Shown here: piece by piece, positions 23,979 through 32,470 of the stretch
Numbering within the stretch: the first letter of the stretch is position 1
Layout of the letters: the number at the start of each line of letters is the position of its first letter
Assembly (NCBI RefSeq): GCF_900116145.1
Contig: NZ_FPAB01000010.1
Span: forward strand, 1 to 64,000
Source of the DNA: Streptomyces harbinensis
Lineage (GTDB): Bacteria > Actinomycetota > Actinomycetes > Streptomycetales > Streptomycetaceae
Reading direction: 5' to 3'
Length of the DNA: 64,000 nucleotides
Translations under genes and position numbers: made by a program
Notes under the pieces: generated by a model
Database searches by the model: none
The model's input: the letters and a program-made list of their open reading frames with translations, nothing else
Told to the model about the DNA's origin: nothing

Positions 23979-24506
23979 ATGGCATTCCGCCACATCAACG
24001 AACTGCCGCTCGGCGACAAGATCTTCCGTGTCGAGCTGGCCAGCGACGACGACATCACCGTGACCCTGACCCTGACCGGCTGGCGCGAGACGGCACCCCG
24101 GGTGCCGCTCGCCACCGGTTCCCTGACCATGCCGCTCGCCGATGTGCCCACGCTGCGCATCGCCCTCAACCGCGGACTGCGCGCCCTGGCGCTGGCCGCC
24201 GACGTGGCCGAGCCGATCCCCGACCGGGACATTCTGCGGGAGCTGTTCCCCGGCCACGGCGCGCCCTGGATACCCCAGCACGAGGAGGACCTGACCCAGC
24301 GTTTCCACGCCGGTGAGACCATCGCCCGGATCGCCGCGCGCTTCGGCCGCACCCCCGACTCCGTACGCACCAAGCTGCGCGAGCTGGGGCACGACCCGCG
24401 CCGTCCCGGGCACTGCCCGCCCGACGGCTGTCTGTCCTGGTCCCGGTACGCCTCGCCGTCCCTCGTCGGCGCCACGCCGCAGCCGGCGACGGGAGGCGAT
24501 GCGTAG
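23979..24506 (+). CDS. Conserved protein with C-terminal helix-turn-helix-like segment
   Basis: A 175-residue protein starting MAFRHINELPLGDKIFRVEL. The first two-thirds is a beta-rich domain of unknown family. The end, FHAGETIARIAARFGRTPDSV then RTKLRELGHDPRRPGH (about residues 108-145), resembles the small helix-turn-helix that judges DNA in sigma-like or resolvase-like proteins. ATG 23979 is followed by family-like sequence while the upstream frame is not. It could be a DNA-binding regulator; function unknown. Confidence 0.8.
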   Translation: MAFRHINELPLGDKIFRVELASDDDITVTLTLTGWRETAPRVPLATGSLTMPLADVPTLRIALNRGLRALALAADVAEPIPDRDILRELFPGHGAPWIPQHEEDLTQRFHAGETIARIAARFGRTPDSVRTKLRELGHDPRRPGHCPPDGCLSWSRYASPSLVGATPQPATGGDA

Positions 24507-24618
24507 CCGCACCTGATCCGGCCGGCTCCACGACGGTTGCCCGCACCGCCACCGCGTATACGGTGGCGGTGTCAGGTTCAAGCCAACACGGCTTTTCCTC
24601 CGAGGAGTTGGTCCCTTC

Positions 24619-25494
24619 ATGGCACCAAGCGAACACGGCACGACACAGCTGAACCGGCGCGGTTTCGTCCTCGGCGCGGGGGCCGCGGCCGTCACCGGCG
24701 TCGCGGGCCTCGCCCTCACCCGCCCCGCCTTCGCCGCCGGCGAGGGCCCCTCCGCCGCCGTCTCCGGCGCCGACCGCGCCGCCCGCGGCGACATGTGCAT
24801 CACCAAGCTGACCATGAGCGGCACCCGGCTCGGCCACATGTACGTGCGCGGCTTCGGGCACGGCGTGGCCATCGGCGTCGAGCACGCCGGCGCCACCCCC
24901 TGGCTGTGGACCGAGTCCGACGCGAACCCGTCCTCCGGATACGGCCGGGCCCTCAGCCGCTACCGGTTCACCAATGGCGCCGTGCTCGACAGCGGCTCCT
25001 CCTCGCTCGCCAAGATCTGCCCGGTCCCCGGTTCCACCAGCAACCAGGTGTCCATCGACAACCTCAACCAACTGCTGCTCCTGCGCTACCGGCTCAGCGG
25101 CGTCGCCCGCTACCGGCTGATGCACCTCGGCGACGTCAAGGCCGGCCGGTTCACCGCCCTGTACGACGTGCCGCAGGCCGGTGTCTCCGCCTCCGAGGTC
25201 TTCCAGGGCTTCGCCGTGCTCGGCGACCACGCCTGCCAGATGACCGGCACCGCCTATACCTCCGAGAGCGGCAGCAACCCGCCCTCCGGCCGGGGCAACA
25301 CCTACCTCACCCGGCTCGACCTGCGCACCGGTACCGTCACCCAGCGCTCGCGCACCGAGGCCGCGTACTCGCTCGGCTTCCGCGAACCCGAGGGGGTCGC
25401 CGTCCGGCTGACCAGCCCCCGGCAGCTGTGCATGGGCTTCGCCTCCGGCAGCTCCGGCGCCCGGAAGTTCAGCATCTACTACAAGCCGCAGTAA
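24619..25494 (+). CDS. Tat-exported protein, possible TagC/phage-receptor-binding-like beta-propeller
   Basis: A 291-residue protein with a twin-arginine signal, NRRGFVLGAGAAAVTG followed by a hydrophobic stretch and AFA cleavage near residue 43. The mature part is beta-rich with repeated strands (TPWLWTESDAN, VLDSGSSSLAKICPVP, GFAVLGDHACQMTG). It resembles proteins annotated as teichoic acid biosynthesis protein C / P68 RBP-like in Streptomyces. Export through Tat implies folding in the cytoplasm. The enzymatic role is unproven. A GAGGAG ribosome site precedes ATG 24619. Confidence 0.82.
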   Translation: MAPSEHGTTQLNRRGFVLGAGAAAVTGVAGLALTRPAFAAGEGPSAAVSGADRAARGDMCITKLTMSGTRLGHMYVRGFGHGVAIGVEHAGATPWLWTESDANPSSGYGRALSRYRFTNGAVLDSGSSSLAKICPVPGSTSNQVSIDNLNQLLLLRYRLSGVARYRLMHLGDVKAGRFTALYDVPQAGVSASEVFQGFAVLGDHACQMTGTAYTSESGSNPPSGRGNTYLTRLDLRTGTVTQRSRTEAAYSLGFREPEGVAVRLTSPRQLCMGFASGSSGARKFSIYYKPQ

Positions 25495-25603
25495 CGCGGG
25501 CGGCCGATCGGGTTTCCGCAAAACCCTCCCCGTCGCGCAGTCATGGCATTACCGTGTGTGCGCGCGGGACAGAAACCAGCCGTCGTACCAGGAGGATTCC
25601 GCC

Positions 25604-26029
25604 ATGACCGACCAGCCCGAAGCCGGCGCCGCCGCCAGGGCGAGCAACCCCTTCGGGGTGCTGGACGTCCGGGTGCCTGCCCCGCGCGGCTACCCGGGCC
25701 AGGACTCCTCCCGGCACGCGCGCAGGCTGCTGGGGCGCGCGGAGAACCCCGACCGGCCCGGCGAGGACATCCTGCGCCTGCTGCTCGGCGCGCGGGGCTA
25801 CGGCATCGAACGGCTGCCGGAGCCCCGCGCCGCCGCGGCGGGCGGCCGGCGCCGCTGGTGCTCCGTGTACGAGCACGCCTTCCTCCTCGCCGACGACAGC
25901 GAACTGTGCCTCTACGAACTGGAGCACGACCTCACCCCGGACCGCCGGCTGGTCTGCGAGGTCTACCGAGACGAGGTCGCCGCCGCGCGCGCCGCCCGCC
26001 GGCACGCCCGCGCCGTCGCGGCCGGCTGA
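25604..26029 (+). CDS. DUF6227-like small protein
   Basis: A 141-residue acidic protein with RRLLGRAENPDRPGEDILRLL and WCSVYEHAFLLADDSELCLYELEHDLT, resembling the actinobacterial DUF6227 family. No signal peptide or membrane segment. A strong AGGAGG ribosome site lies just before ATG 25604. Function unknown. Confidence 0.8.
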   Translation: MTDQPEAGAAARASNPFGVLDVRVPAPRGYPGQDSSRHARRLLGRAENPDRPGEDILRLLLGARGYGIERLPEPRAAAAGGRRRWCSVYEHAFLLADDSELCLYELEHDLTPDRRLVCEVYRDEVAAARAARRHARAVAAG

Positions 26030-26161
26030 CCCGGCCACCGCCGCCACGCCCCCGGCCCGCCCCCGTCCGCCTCTCCACGCCCCACCTCGGCGCACGACCG
26101 CCGCACCGCCACGTATAGCGTGGTGGGCGACAGCAGATACCGAGCGCCGCGAAGGACCGTG

Positions 26162-26776
26162 ATGACCCGCGTGATCGCCGGGAGCGCCGGCGGGCGGCGG
26201 CTGGCCGTGCCGCCCGGAGGCGGCACCCGGCCCACCTCCGACCGGGCCCGGGAAGGGCTGTTCTCCACGTGGACGGCCCTGTGGGGCCCGCTGGACGGCA
26301 GCCGGGTGCTCGATCTGTACGCCGGCTCCGGCGCCGTCGGCCTGGAGGCCCTGTCCCGGGGTGCCGCCCACGCGCTGCTCACCGAGGCCGACGCCCGCGC
26401 CGCCCGCACCGTCCGCGCCAACATCCGCGACCTGGCCCTGCCCGGCGCGGAACTGCGCACCGCACGGGCCGAGGCCGTCGTCCGGGAACCCGCCCCGGAG
26501 ACCCCCTACGATCTCGTCTTCCTCGACCCGCCCTACGCGGTGACCGACGCCGAACTGCACGAGATCCTGCTCACACTCCGCGCAGGAGGCTGGCTCGCCG
26601 ACGACGCGCTGGTCACCGTGGAGCGCGGCACCCGGGGAGGTCCCTTCCCCTGGCCCGCCGGCTTCACCGCCCTGCGCTCCCGCCGTTACGGCGAGGGCAC
26701 CCTGTGGCACGGCCGCGTCACCGCCGGGGCACCCGGGCCCCTCTCCGGACCCGCCGCCGGCAGCGACCGGCCATGA
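26162..26776 (+). CDS. rsmD: 16S rRNA (guanine-966-N2)-methyltransferase
   Basis: A 204-residue SAM-dependent methyltransferase with RVIAGSAGGRRLAVPPG at the start, the SAM loop VLDLYAGSGAVGLEALSRGA near residues 45-64 and the catalytic (D/N)PPY motif FLDPPYAV near 120. The overlap with the coaD region is standard rsmD-coaD linkage. Confidence 0.95.
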   Translation: MTRVIAGSAGGRRLAVPPGGGTRPTSDRAREGLFSTWTALWGPLDGSRVLDLYAGSGAVGLEALSRGAAHALLTEADARAARTVRANIRDLALPGAELRTARAEAVVREPAPETPYDLVFLDPPYAVTDAELHEILLTLRAGGWLADDALVTVERGTRGGPFPWPAGFTALRSRRYGEGTLWHGRVTAGAPGPLSGPAAGSDRP

Positions 26777-26811
26777 CCGTCACCCCATCACCGCCAGCCG
26801 AGGAGTCACCG

Positions 26812-27285
26812 TTGCGCCGCGCCGTCTGTCCGGGGTCCTTCGACCCCATCACCCACGGACACATCGACATCATCGGCCGCGCGTCGAAGCTGTACGACGT
26901 GGTCCATGTCGCCGTCATGATCAACAAGTCCAAGAAGGGCATGTTCACCATCGACGAGCGGCTGGAGCTGATCCGCGCGTGCACCGAGGAGTTCGGCAAC
27001 GTCCGCATCGACGCCCACCACGGCCTGCTGGTCGACTACTGCAAGCAGCACGACATCCCGGCCATCGTCAAGGGTCTGCGCGCCGTCAGCGACTTCGACT
27101 ACGAACTCCAGATGGCCCAGATGAACAACGGCCTCACCGGCGTGGAAACCCTCTTCATCCCCACCAACCCCGTGCACAGCTTCCTCTCCTCCAGCCTGGT
27201 CAAGGAGGTCGCCACCTGGGGCGGCGACGTCTCCCACCTCGTCCCGGACCCGGTGATGCGCGCGCTGGAGCGCAAACTGGCCTGA
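26812..27285 (+). CDS. coaD: Phosphopantetheine adenylyltransferase
   Basis: A 157-residue nucleotidyltransferase of CoA synthesis. It has PGSFDPITHGHIDII (T/HxGH motif) at the N-terminus, KGLRAVSDFDYELQMAQMN and the SSSLVKEVATWGGD adenylate-binding end. I prefer TTG 26812, which has GAGGAG six bases upstream and gives the family N-terminus LRRAVCPGSFDP. An ATG at 26773 overlapping the rsmD stop would add 13 residues. Confidence 0.95.
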   Translation: MRRAVCPGSFDPITHGHIDIIGRASKLYDVVHVAVMINKSKKGMFTIDERLELIRACTEEFGNVRIDAHHGLLVDYCKQHDIPAIVKGLRAVSDFDYELQMAQMNNGLTGVETLFIPTNPVHSFLSSSLVKEVATWGGDVSHLVPDPVMRALERKLA

Positions 27286-27322
27286 GCCCCACGCCGCGCT
27301 CCGTTGGCCGTACAGTCAACCC

Positions 27323-28384
27323 GTGGACGTTACGCAGAAACTGGATGAGATCGTCGACACGGTGCGCAGCGCCAAGAGCATGCCCATGTCGGCGTCCTGT
27401 GTGATCCATCGCGCCGACCTGCTGGCCCGGCTGGACGAGGTGCGCGAGGCCCTGCCCGGCTCCCTCGCCCAGGCGCAGGAGGTGCTGGGCGACCGGGAGG
27501 CCGTCGTCGCCGACGCCCAGCAGGAGGCGCAGCGCATCCTGCAGGCCGCGCACGCCGAGCGCGGCTCCCTCGTCGATAGCACCGAGATCGTCCAGCGTGC
27601 CCAGGCGGAGGCCGCCCAGTTGCTGGAGAGGGCCCGCCAGGAGGCCGACGCGATCAAGGCCGAGGCCGACGACTACGTGGACAGCAAGCTCGCCAACTTC
27701 GAGGTCGTCCTCGGCAAGACCATCGGCTCGGTGGAGCGCGGACGCGACAAGCTGCTCGGCCCCGACCGCGACCCGGGCGGCGATCTGCCGCAGCAGGCCG
27801 ACGCCTACGTGGAGGCCCAGTTCGCCGCCATCGAGGCGGTGCTGCGCAAGACGCTGGCGGCGGTCGGCCGCGGGCGGCAGAAGCTCACCGGGCACCGTCC
27901 CATCGACGAACTGGCCGAGCACGTCGCCCAGCAGGACAACGCCGGGACGGTGCCGACGGCCGGCGCGTACTACAGCGCGGACGCCGACCAGGACACCTAC
28001 GGCTATCTGGGCATGACCGGGCCGGGCGGCGACGCGGCGCCGGGAGCCGGCGCGGCCGACGCCGGGGCCCCCGGCGGCTACCCGGCGCAGCCCGACGGCC
28101 CGGCCCCGTACGCCGGCCAGGACACCGCCGCCTACGCGCAGGACGGCGGCTACGCGGCGGCGCAGGGCGGCGGCTACGGCCAGGACCCGTACGGCCCGGG
28201 CGGCGGCTATCCGCAGGACGGCGGGTACGGGGGCGGCGGCGGGGCCCAGGCGCCCGGGTACGGCGGCTACCCGCAGCCCGCCGCCGGCTACCAGGGGTCG
28301 GGCACGCTGGAGGAGACCAGCCTCTTCGACACCGGCATGATCGACCCCGAGCAGCTGCGCCGGTACGAGCAGGGCCGCTCTTGA
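27323..28384 (+). CDS. DivIVA/Wag31-like coiled-coil protein with a Gly/Tyr/Pro-rich tail
   Basis: A 353-residue protein starting at GTG 27323. Residues about 1-200 are a long coiled coil (VIHRADLLARLDEVREALPG, then AQAEAAQLLERARQEADAI) as in ATP synthase subunit b-like or DivIVA-type cell-division proteins of actinobacteria. The C-terminal 130 residues are low complexity, with repeated GGY, QDGGY and YPQ units that are probably disordered. Streptomyces genomes carry this gene between coaD and yceD. A role in polar growth or division is inferred from fold and family only. Confidence 0.88.
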   Translation: MDVTQKLDEIVDTVRSAKSMPMSASCVIHRADLLARLDEVREALPGSLAQAQEVLGDREAVVADAQQEAQRILQAAHAERGSLVDSTEIVQRAQAEAAQLLERARQEADAIKAEADDYVDSKLANFEVVLGKTIGSVERGRDKLLGPDRDPGGDLPQQADAYVEAQFAAIEAVLRKTLAAVGRGRQKLTGHRPIDELAEHVAQQDNAGTVPTAGAYYSADADQDTYGYLGMTGPGGDAAPGAGAADAGAPGGYPAQPDGPAPYAGQDTAAYAQDGGYAAAQGGGYGQDPYGPGGGYPQDGGYGGGGGAQAPGYGGYPQPAAGYQGSGTLEETSLFDTGMIDPEQLRRYEQGRS

Positions 28385-28404
28385 GGGGCGGCCCCGGCGG
28401 CCGA

Positions 28405-28434
28405 TTGGGAGGGGAGGCGGCTGTGACGTATGCT
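28405..28434 (+). promoter_or_regulatory. Probable promoter of the yceD-rpmF-rnc-mutM operon
   Basis: TTGGGA (28405-28410) and TATGCT (28429-28434) are 18 nt apart, about 105 nt upstream of the yceD coding region. This would leave a leader of roughly 100 nt. Confidence 0.5.
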
Positions 28435-28540
28435 GTCTCTTCGGTCGTGCCGCATCAGTGATCACGGCTGCCCGCCGGCTTCCCGCATCGGGCCGCGCGC
28501 CTCATCCGTCCTTGTTCTGCCCCGTAGAAAGCGAAGAGCC

Positions 28541-29155
28541 CTGAACGCCCCCTTGGACCACCGTGCCCCGCTGGTGTTCGACACCCGCGAGCTGGGGCGG
28601 CGTCCTGGTGCGCTCAAGCGGATCACCCGCAGTGTCGCGGCCCCAGAGGGTCTCGGCATCGAGGTGATCGGCGTGCCCCAGGGCGCTCCGCTGGAGCTGG
28701 ATCTGCGGCTGGAATCGGTGATGGAGGGCGTGCTGGTGACCGGTACCGCCCGCGCACCGCTGGCGGGGGAGTGCGTAAGGTGTCTGGAGCCGCTGGCCCA
28801 GGAGGCCGAGGCGGAGTTCCAGGAGTTGTTCTCCTACCCCGACGCCGGTGACTGGACCCGCACCGCGGAGCCGGGCGACGACGCCGAGGACGAGGAGCGG
28901 CTCTTCCTCGAGGACGACCTGTTCGACCTCGAACCCGTGCTGCGGGACGCGGTGGTGCTTTCACTGCCCCTGCAGCCGGTGTGCCGGGAGGACTGCCCCG
29001 GACTGTGCCCCGAGTGCGGGGTGCGGCTCGCGGACGACCCGGAGCACCATCACGACACCGCCGTCGACATCCGTTGGGCGGCACTGCGGGATTTCGATCC
29101 CGCGGACCACAAGAAGACACCCCGCACCCGCGGGGACGATCCACAGGAGAAGTAG
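28541..29155 (+). CDS. yceD: DUF177 family (YceD) 23S rRNA accumulation protein
   Basis: A YceD/DUF177 protein, the usual partner of rpmF. It contains VLVTGTARAPLAGECVRCLEPL and a C-terminal Cys cluster, VCREDCPGLCPECGVRL (CxxxC-x3-CxxC), probably zinc-binding, then DIRWAALRDF. Family similarity begins with LNAPLDHRAPLVFDTRELGRR. The start is unresolved: CTG 28541 has a purine-rich site AAGCGAAGAG upstream, TTG 28553 is also possible, and ATG 28430 would add 37 residues without family sequence. It is 2 nt from rpmF. Confidence 0.88.
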   Translation: MNAPLDHRAPLVFDTRELGRRPGALKRITRSVAAPEGLGIEVIGVPQGAPLELDLRLESVMEGVLVTGTARAPLAGECVRCLEPLAQEAEAEFQELFSYPDAGDWTRTAEPGDDAEDEERLFLEDDLFDLEPVLRDAVVLSLPLQPVCREDCPGLCPECGVRLADDPEHHHDTAVDIRWAALRDFDPADHKKTPRTRGDDPQEK

Positions 29156-29157
29156 CC

Positions 29158-29331
29158 GTGGCTGTTCCGAAGCGGAAGATGTCGCGCAGCAACACGCGCC
29201 ACCGCCGGTCGCAGTGGAAGGCCGCTGCCCCGAACCTGGTGAGCTGCGAGCGCTGCCAGGAGCCGAGGTTGCAGCACATCGCGTGCCCCAACTGCGGCAC
29301 GTACAACCGCCGTCAGGTCATCGACGTCTGA
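29158..29331 (+). CDS. rpmF: Ribosomal protein bL32
   Basis: A 57-residue protein, MAVPKRKMSRSNTRHRRSQW followed by two CxxC pairs (CERCQEP, CPNCGTYN), so it is the zinc-binding form. GTG 29158 starts 2 nt after the yceD stop. Coupled to yceD upstream and rnc downstream. Confidence 0.97.
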   Translation: MAVPKRKMSRSNTRHRRSQWKAAAPNLVSCERCQEPRLQHIACPNCGTYNRRQVIDV

Positions 29332-29338
29332 TCGGCGG

Positions 29339-30124
29339 GTGACAGGCTCCATGTCTCACGCCCATCGGTCAAAGACCCAGGCGTCGGCGGAGGTGGCCTC
29401 GTCCCACGCGGTTCTGGAAGGGCGGCTCGGCTATCAGCTGGAGTCCGCCCTTCTGGTGCGTGCGCTGACCCATCGTTCGTACGCGTACGAGAACGGCGGT
29501 CTGCCCACCAACGAGCGGCTGGAGTTCCTCGGGGACTCGGTGCTCGGGCTGATCGTCACGGACACGCTCTACCGCACCTACCCGGAGCTGGCCGAGGGGC
29601 AGCTGGCCAAGCTGCGCGCCGCCGTCGTCAACGCCCGGGCGCTCGCCGATGTGGCGCGCGGCCTGGACCTGGGGGCGTTCGTCCGGCTGGGCCGGGGCGA
29701 GGAGGGGACCGGTGGCCGCAACAAGGCGTCGATCCTCGCCGACACCCTGGAGGCGGTCATCGGCGCGGTCTATCTCGACCGTGGCCTGGAGGCCGCCGAC
29801 GAGATGGTGCACCGGCTGTTCGATCCGGTGATCGAGCGTTCGGCGAAGCTGGGCGCCGGCCTGGACTGGAAGACCAGCCTGCAGGAGCTGAGCGCCGCCC
29901 AGGGCCTCGGGGTTCCCGAGTACGTGATCAACGAGGCCGGACCCGATCACGAGAAGACCTTCACCGCTGCGGCCCGCGTGGGTGGCGAGACCTACGGCAC
30001 CGGCACCGGCCGCAGCAAGAAGGAAGCCGAGCAGCAGGCGGCGGAGACGGCCTGGCGGGCCATCCACGCGGCGGCGGAGCGCCGCGGCGGGGACGGCTCG
30101 GCGCAGGGGCGGTCCGTTGCCTGA
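29339..30124 (+). CDS. rnc: Ribonuclease III
   Basis: A 261-residue double-strand RNA endonuclease. The catalytic signature NERLEFLGDSVLGLIV lies near residues 58-73, and a C-terminal dsRNA-binding domain ends GTGRSKKEAEQQAAETAW. In Streptomyces coelicolor the orthologue AbsB is a global antibiotic regulator. GTG 29339 is 7 nt after rpmF; ATG 29351 is an alternative. The end overlaps mutM by 8 nt. Confidence 0.97.
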   Translation: MTGSMSHAHRSKTQASAEVASSHAVLEGRLGYQLESALLVRALTHRSYAYENGGLPTNERLEFLGDSVLGLIVTDTLYRTYPELAEGQLAKLRAAVVNARALADVARGLDLGAFVRLGRGEEGTGGRNKASILADTLEAVIGAVYLDRGLEAADEMVHRLFDPVIERSAKLGAGLDWKTSLQELSAAQGLGVPEYVINEAGPDHEKTFTAAARVGGETYGTGTGRSKKEAEQQAAETAWRAIHAAAERRGGDGSAQGRSVA

Positions 30125-30977
30125 GCTGCCCGAGGTCGAGGTGGTCCGGCGCGGTCTCGACCGCTGGGTGAGTGGCCGGGTGATCGCGTCGGTGAGCACG
30201 CTGCACCCGCGGGCGATCCGCCGCCACGCGGCGGGCGCCGACGACTTCGCCGCCCGGCTCACCGGCGCCGAGATCGCCGCGGCACGGCGGCGCGGCAAGT
30301 ATCTGTGGCTGCCGCTGGCGGACGGCGAGCTGGCCGTGCTGGCCCATCTGGGCATGAGCGGTCAGTTGCTGATCCAGCCGGCGGCGGCGCCGGACGAGCG
30401 GCATCTGCGGATCCGGATCACCTTCACCGATCCGGCGGAGGGCGAGCTGCGCTTCGTCGACCAGCGCACGTTCGGCGGCCTGTCGCTGCACCCGCTCACG
30501 GACGGTGGGCTGCCCGAGGTGATCGCGCACATCGCGCGGGACCCGATGGACGCGGAGTTCGACGAGGACGCCTTCCACGCGGCGCTGCGCCGGCGGCGTA
30601 CCACCGTGAAGCGGGCGCTGCTGGACCAGTCGCTGATCAGCGGCGTCGGCAACATCTACGCGGACGAGGCGCTGTGGCGGACCCGGCTGCACTACGAACG
30701 GCCCACCGCGTCGCTCACCCGGCCGCGGACGGCGGAGCTGGTCACCCACATCCGTGAGGTGATGAACGAGGCGCTCGCCCAGGGCGGCACCAGTTTCGAC
30801 AGTCTGTATGTGAATGTGAACGGCGAGTCGGGGTACTTCGACCGCTCGCTGGACGCGTACGGGCGCGAGGACGAGCCGTGCCGCCGCTGCGGTACGCCGA
30901 TCCGCCGCCGTCCCTGGATGAACCGCTCCAGCTACTACTGCCCGCGCTGCCAGCGCCCGCCCGCGGCGGGGAGCTGA
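30117..30977 (+). CDS. mutM: Formamidopyrimidine-DNA glycosylase
   Basis: A 286-residue Fpg/MutM that removes 8-oxoguanine. After the TTG start it reads PELPEVEVV, giving catalytic Pro2 and Glu3 after Met removal. It has KYLWLPL with the conserved Lys, LISGVGNIYADE of the helix-two-turn-helix, and the zinc finger CRRCGTPIRRRPWMNRSSYY then CPRC. TTG 30117 overlaps the rnc stop by 8 nt, forming a rnc-mutM pair. Confidence 0.97.
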   Translation: MPELPEVEVVRRGLDRWVSGRVIASVSTLHPRAIRRHAAGADDFAARLTGAEIAAARRRGKYLWLPLADGELAVLAHLGMSGQLLIQPAAAPDERHLRIRITFTDPAEGELRFVDQRTFGGLSLHPLTDGGLPEVIAHIARDPMDAEFDEDAFHAALRRRRTTVKRALLDQSLISGVGNIYADEALWRTRLHYERPTASLTRPRTAELVTHIREVMNEALAQGGTSFDSLYVNVNGESGYFDRSLDAYGREDEPCRRCGTPIRRRPWMNRSSYYCPRCQRPPAAGS

Positions 30978-30984
30978 GCCGGGG

Positions 30985-31004
30985 CCGGCCCGGTGACGGG
31001 CCGG
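30985..31004. terminator. Bidirectional terminator between mutM and the CAP gene
   Basis: CCGGCCCG (30985-30992), loop GTGA, CGGGCCGG (30997-31004): a perfect 8-bp stem with a GNRA loop in the gap between converging genes. Confidence 0.8.
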
Positions 31005-31005
31005 G

Positions 31006-31941
31006 TCAGTAGCCGAAGGCCTGGGTCCACCAGGGGCCGCCGTCGCCCAGGTGCACGCCGACGCCGAGCGTGGTGAAGTCGCAGTTGAGGATGTTGGCGC
31101 GGTGTCCCTCGCTGTTCATCCAGGCGTCCATGACGGCCTGGGCATCCTGCTGACCGCGGGCTATGTTCTCGCCGCCCATGTTCGTTATGCCGGCCGCCTG
31201 GGCGCGGTCCCAGGGGGAACGGCCGTCGGGGTCGGTGTGCGAGAAGAAGCCGCGCTGGGCCATGTCCCGGCTGAAGTCGGTGGCGAGGCCCGCGAGGGCG
31301 GCGTCGCGGACCAGGGGACGGCAGCCGGCCTGGGCGCGTTCCTGGTTCACCAGCCGCAGCACGGCGTCGGCCGCGGCGTCGGCGGCGTCCTGGCTGGGGG
31401 AGGGTTCGGGTTCGGGCGCCGGGGTGCTCGGGGCGGGCTTGGGTGCCTCGGCGGACGGTTCCGGTGCCGAGGGCTCGGCGGACGCCGAGGGGCTGGGCTC
31501 TTCGGCGGGTGCCTCGGCGGAGGGCTCCTCGGACGGCTCGGGGTCGGCCTCCGGTTCGCTCTCGGTGGCCTCGGGCGAGGGTGAGGGCTCGGGGCTGGCG
31601 GTGCGGTCCTGGCCGCGGCTGGCGGCTTCCTCGCGGTCCTCGGCGGCGGCGCCGCCGCGCTCCAGGGACGGGGAGGCGGAGGGGGAACCGACGACGAGCC
31701 GGTCCTCGCTCGGCCCGGGACGGGCCTGGAGGTCGTCGGTGTCGGTCAGGGTGAAGCGGTCCGCCATCCCCGGCATCAGGCCGGATCCCACGGCGATGGC
31801 GCCCACGGTGAGCGCGGCGGAGACGCCCAGCAGTCCGGCGCGGGCGGGGCTCTTTCTTCGGTGTGCGCCCCGGTGGCCGTCCCCGTCGCGCGGGGCGGGA
31901 AGAGGCGCCGGGGTGTGCATGGAGCGGCGATGGCGACCCAT
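31006..31941 (-). CDS. CAP-domain (SCP/PR1-like) secreted protein
   Basis: A 311-residue protein. Residues about 1-60 have basic MGRHRRSMHTP and a membrane segment (ARAGLLGVSAALTVGAIAVG) acting as signal anchor. Residues about 70-190 are a disordered Glu/Pro/Ser/Ala stalk. The last 120 form a CAP domain with RLVNQERAQAGCRPL, FFSHTDPDGRSPWDRA, GENIARG and MNSEGHRANILN. ATG 31941 is preferred to the upstream TTG 31962. Probably an exposed cell-surface protein; bacterial CAP functions are mostly unknown. A palindrome lies 37 nt upstream of the start. Confidence 0.92.
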   Translation of the reverse strand: MGRHRRSMHTPAPLPAPRDGDGHRGAHRRKSPARAGLLGVSAALTVGAIAVGSGLMPGMADRFTLTDTDDLQARPGPSEDRLVVGSPSASPSLERGGAAAEDREEAASRGQDRTASPEPSPSPEATESEPEADPEPSEEPSAEAPAEEPSPSASAEPSAPEPSAEAPKPAPSTPAPEPEPSPSQDAADAAADAVLRLVNQERAQAGCRPLVRDAALAGLATDFSRDMAQRGFFSHTDPDGRSPWDRAQAAGITNMGGENIARGQQDAQAVMDAWMNSEGHRANILNCDFTTLGVGVHLGDGGPWWTQAFGY

Positions 31942-31977
31942 CGGTGGCACCGTCCTCGTCAACTCGACAACTTAAAG

Positions 31978-31995
31978 ATCACTCGAATGAGTGGT
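31978..31995. promoter_or_regulatory. Palindrome upstream of the CAP gene
   Basis: ATCACTCGAATGAGTGGT carries arms CACTC (31980-31984) and GAGTG (31989-31993) in an AT-rich stretch. A closely related palindrome lies upstream of the M23 gene at 58515-58530. Likely an operator for a common regulator. Confidence 0.55.
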
Positions 31996-32075
31996 CGTTA
32001 CTGCCGCGTGACTTTACGGCATCGTGAGCGCGGCGTGGCTGCGCCGTGTGCGGATGGCCGGATAGCGTGCGTCAC

Positions 32076-32387
32076 ATGAAGGAACCCACGCCCCACGAAA
32101 CCGACCCGTCCCAGCCGGTCCGGATGACGGCCTGGGTACGCGGCCACGTGCAGGGCGTGGGTTTTCGCTGGTACACCCGGGCGCAGGCCCTCGCCATCGG
32201 TGAGCTGCGCGGATTCGCCTCCAACCTCGCGGACGGCCGGGTGCAGATCGTCGCCGAGGGCCCCCGGGAGCGCTGCGAACGGCTGCTGGAGTGGACCAGG
32301 ACCGGCGACACGCCCGGGCGGGTGGACGGCGTCACCGAGATTTGGGACACACCCCGGGACACCTACCCGGACTTCGCCATCCGCTGA
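32076..32387 (+). CDS. Acylphosphatase
   Basis: A 103-residue protein with the family signature VRGHVQGVGFRWYTRAQAL near residues 22-40 (catalytic Arg) and GFASNLADGRVQIVAEGP with the catalytic Asn. It hydrolyses acyl phosphates such as carbamoyl phosphate. ATG 32076 is the only good start. Confidence 0.95.
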   Translation: MKEPTPHETDPSQPVRMTAWVRGHVQGVGFRWYTRAQALAIGELRGFASNLADGRVQIVAEGPRERCERLLEWTRTGDTPGRVDGVTEIWDTPRDTYPDFAIR

Positions 32388-32391
32388 TCGG

Positions 32392-32470
32392 GTGATCGAC
32401 ACGTGGCGGGTTCGGAACCGGAAAGTGGTTGCCAACCCCGCTCCCACGTGCAAGGCTGCCAACCGATCAC
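32392..32470. other. Extended interrupted hairpin in the acylphosphatase-to-32724 gap
   Basis: The 336-nt gap (32388-32723) holds an outer pair GTGATCG (32392-32398) / CGATCAC (32464-32470) and an inner pair CACGTGGCGGG (32400-32410) / CCCG-ct-CCCACGTG (32437-32450). It may be a terminator or an RNA structure. The rest of the gap contains a TTGACC (32572-32577) that could be a -35 for the next gene, with no clear -10. Confidence 0.4.

Noticed and set aside
19182..24896. A 1904-residue minus-strand reading frame opposite the DAK2 protein and recG
   Set aside because: Also a GC-codon shadow; the plus-strand genes are well supported and no family motif appears on the minus strand.
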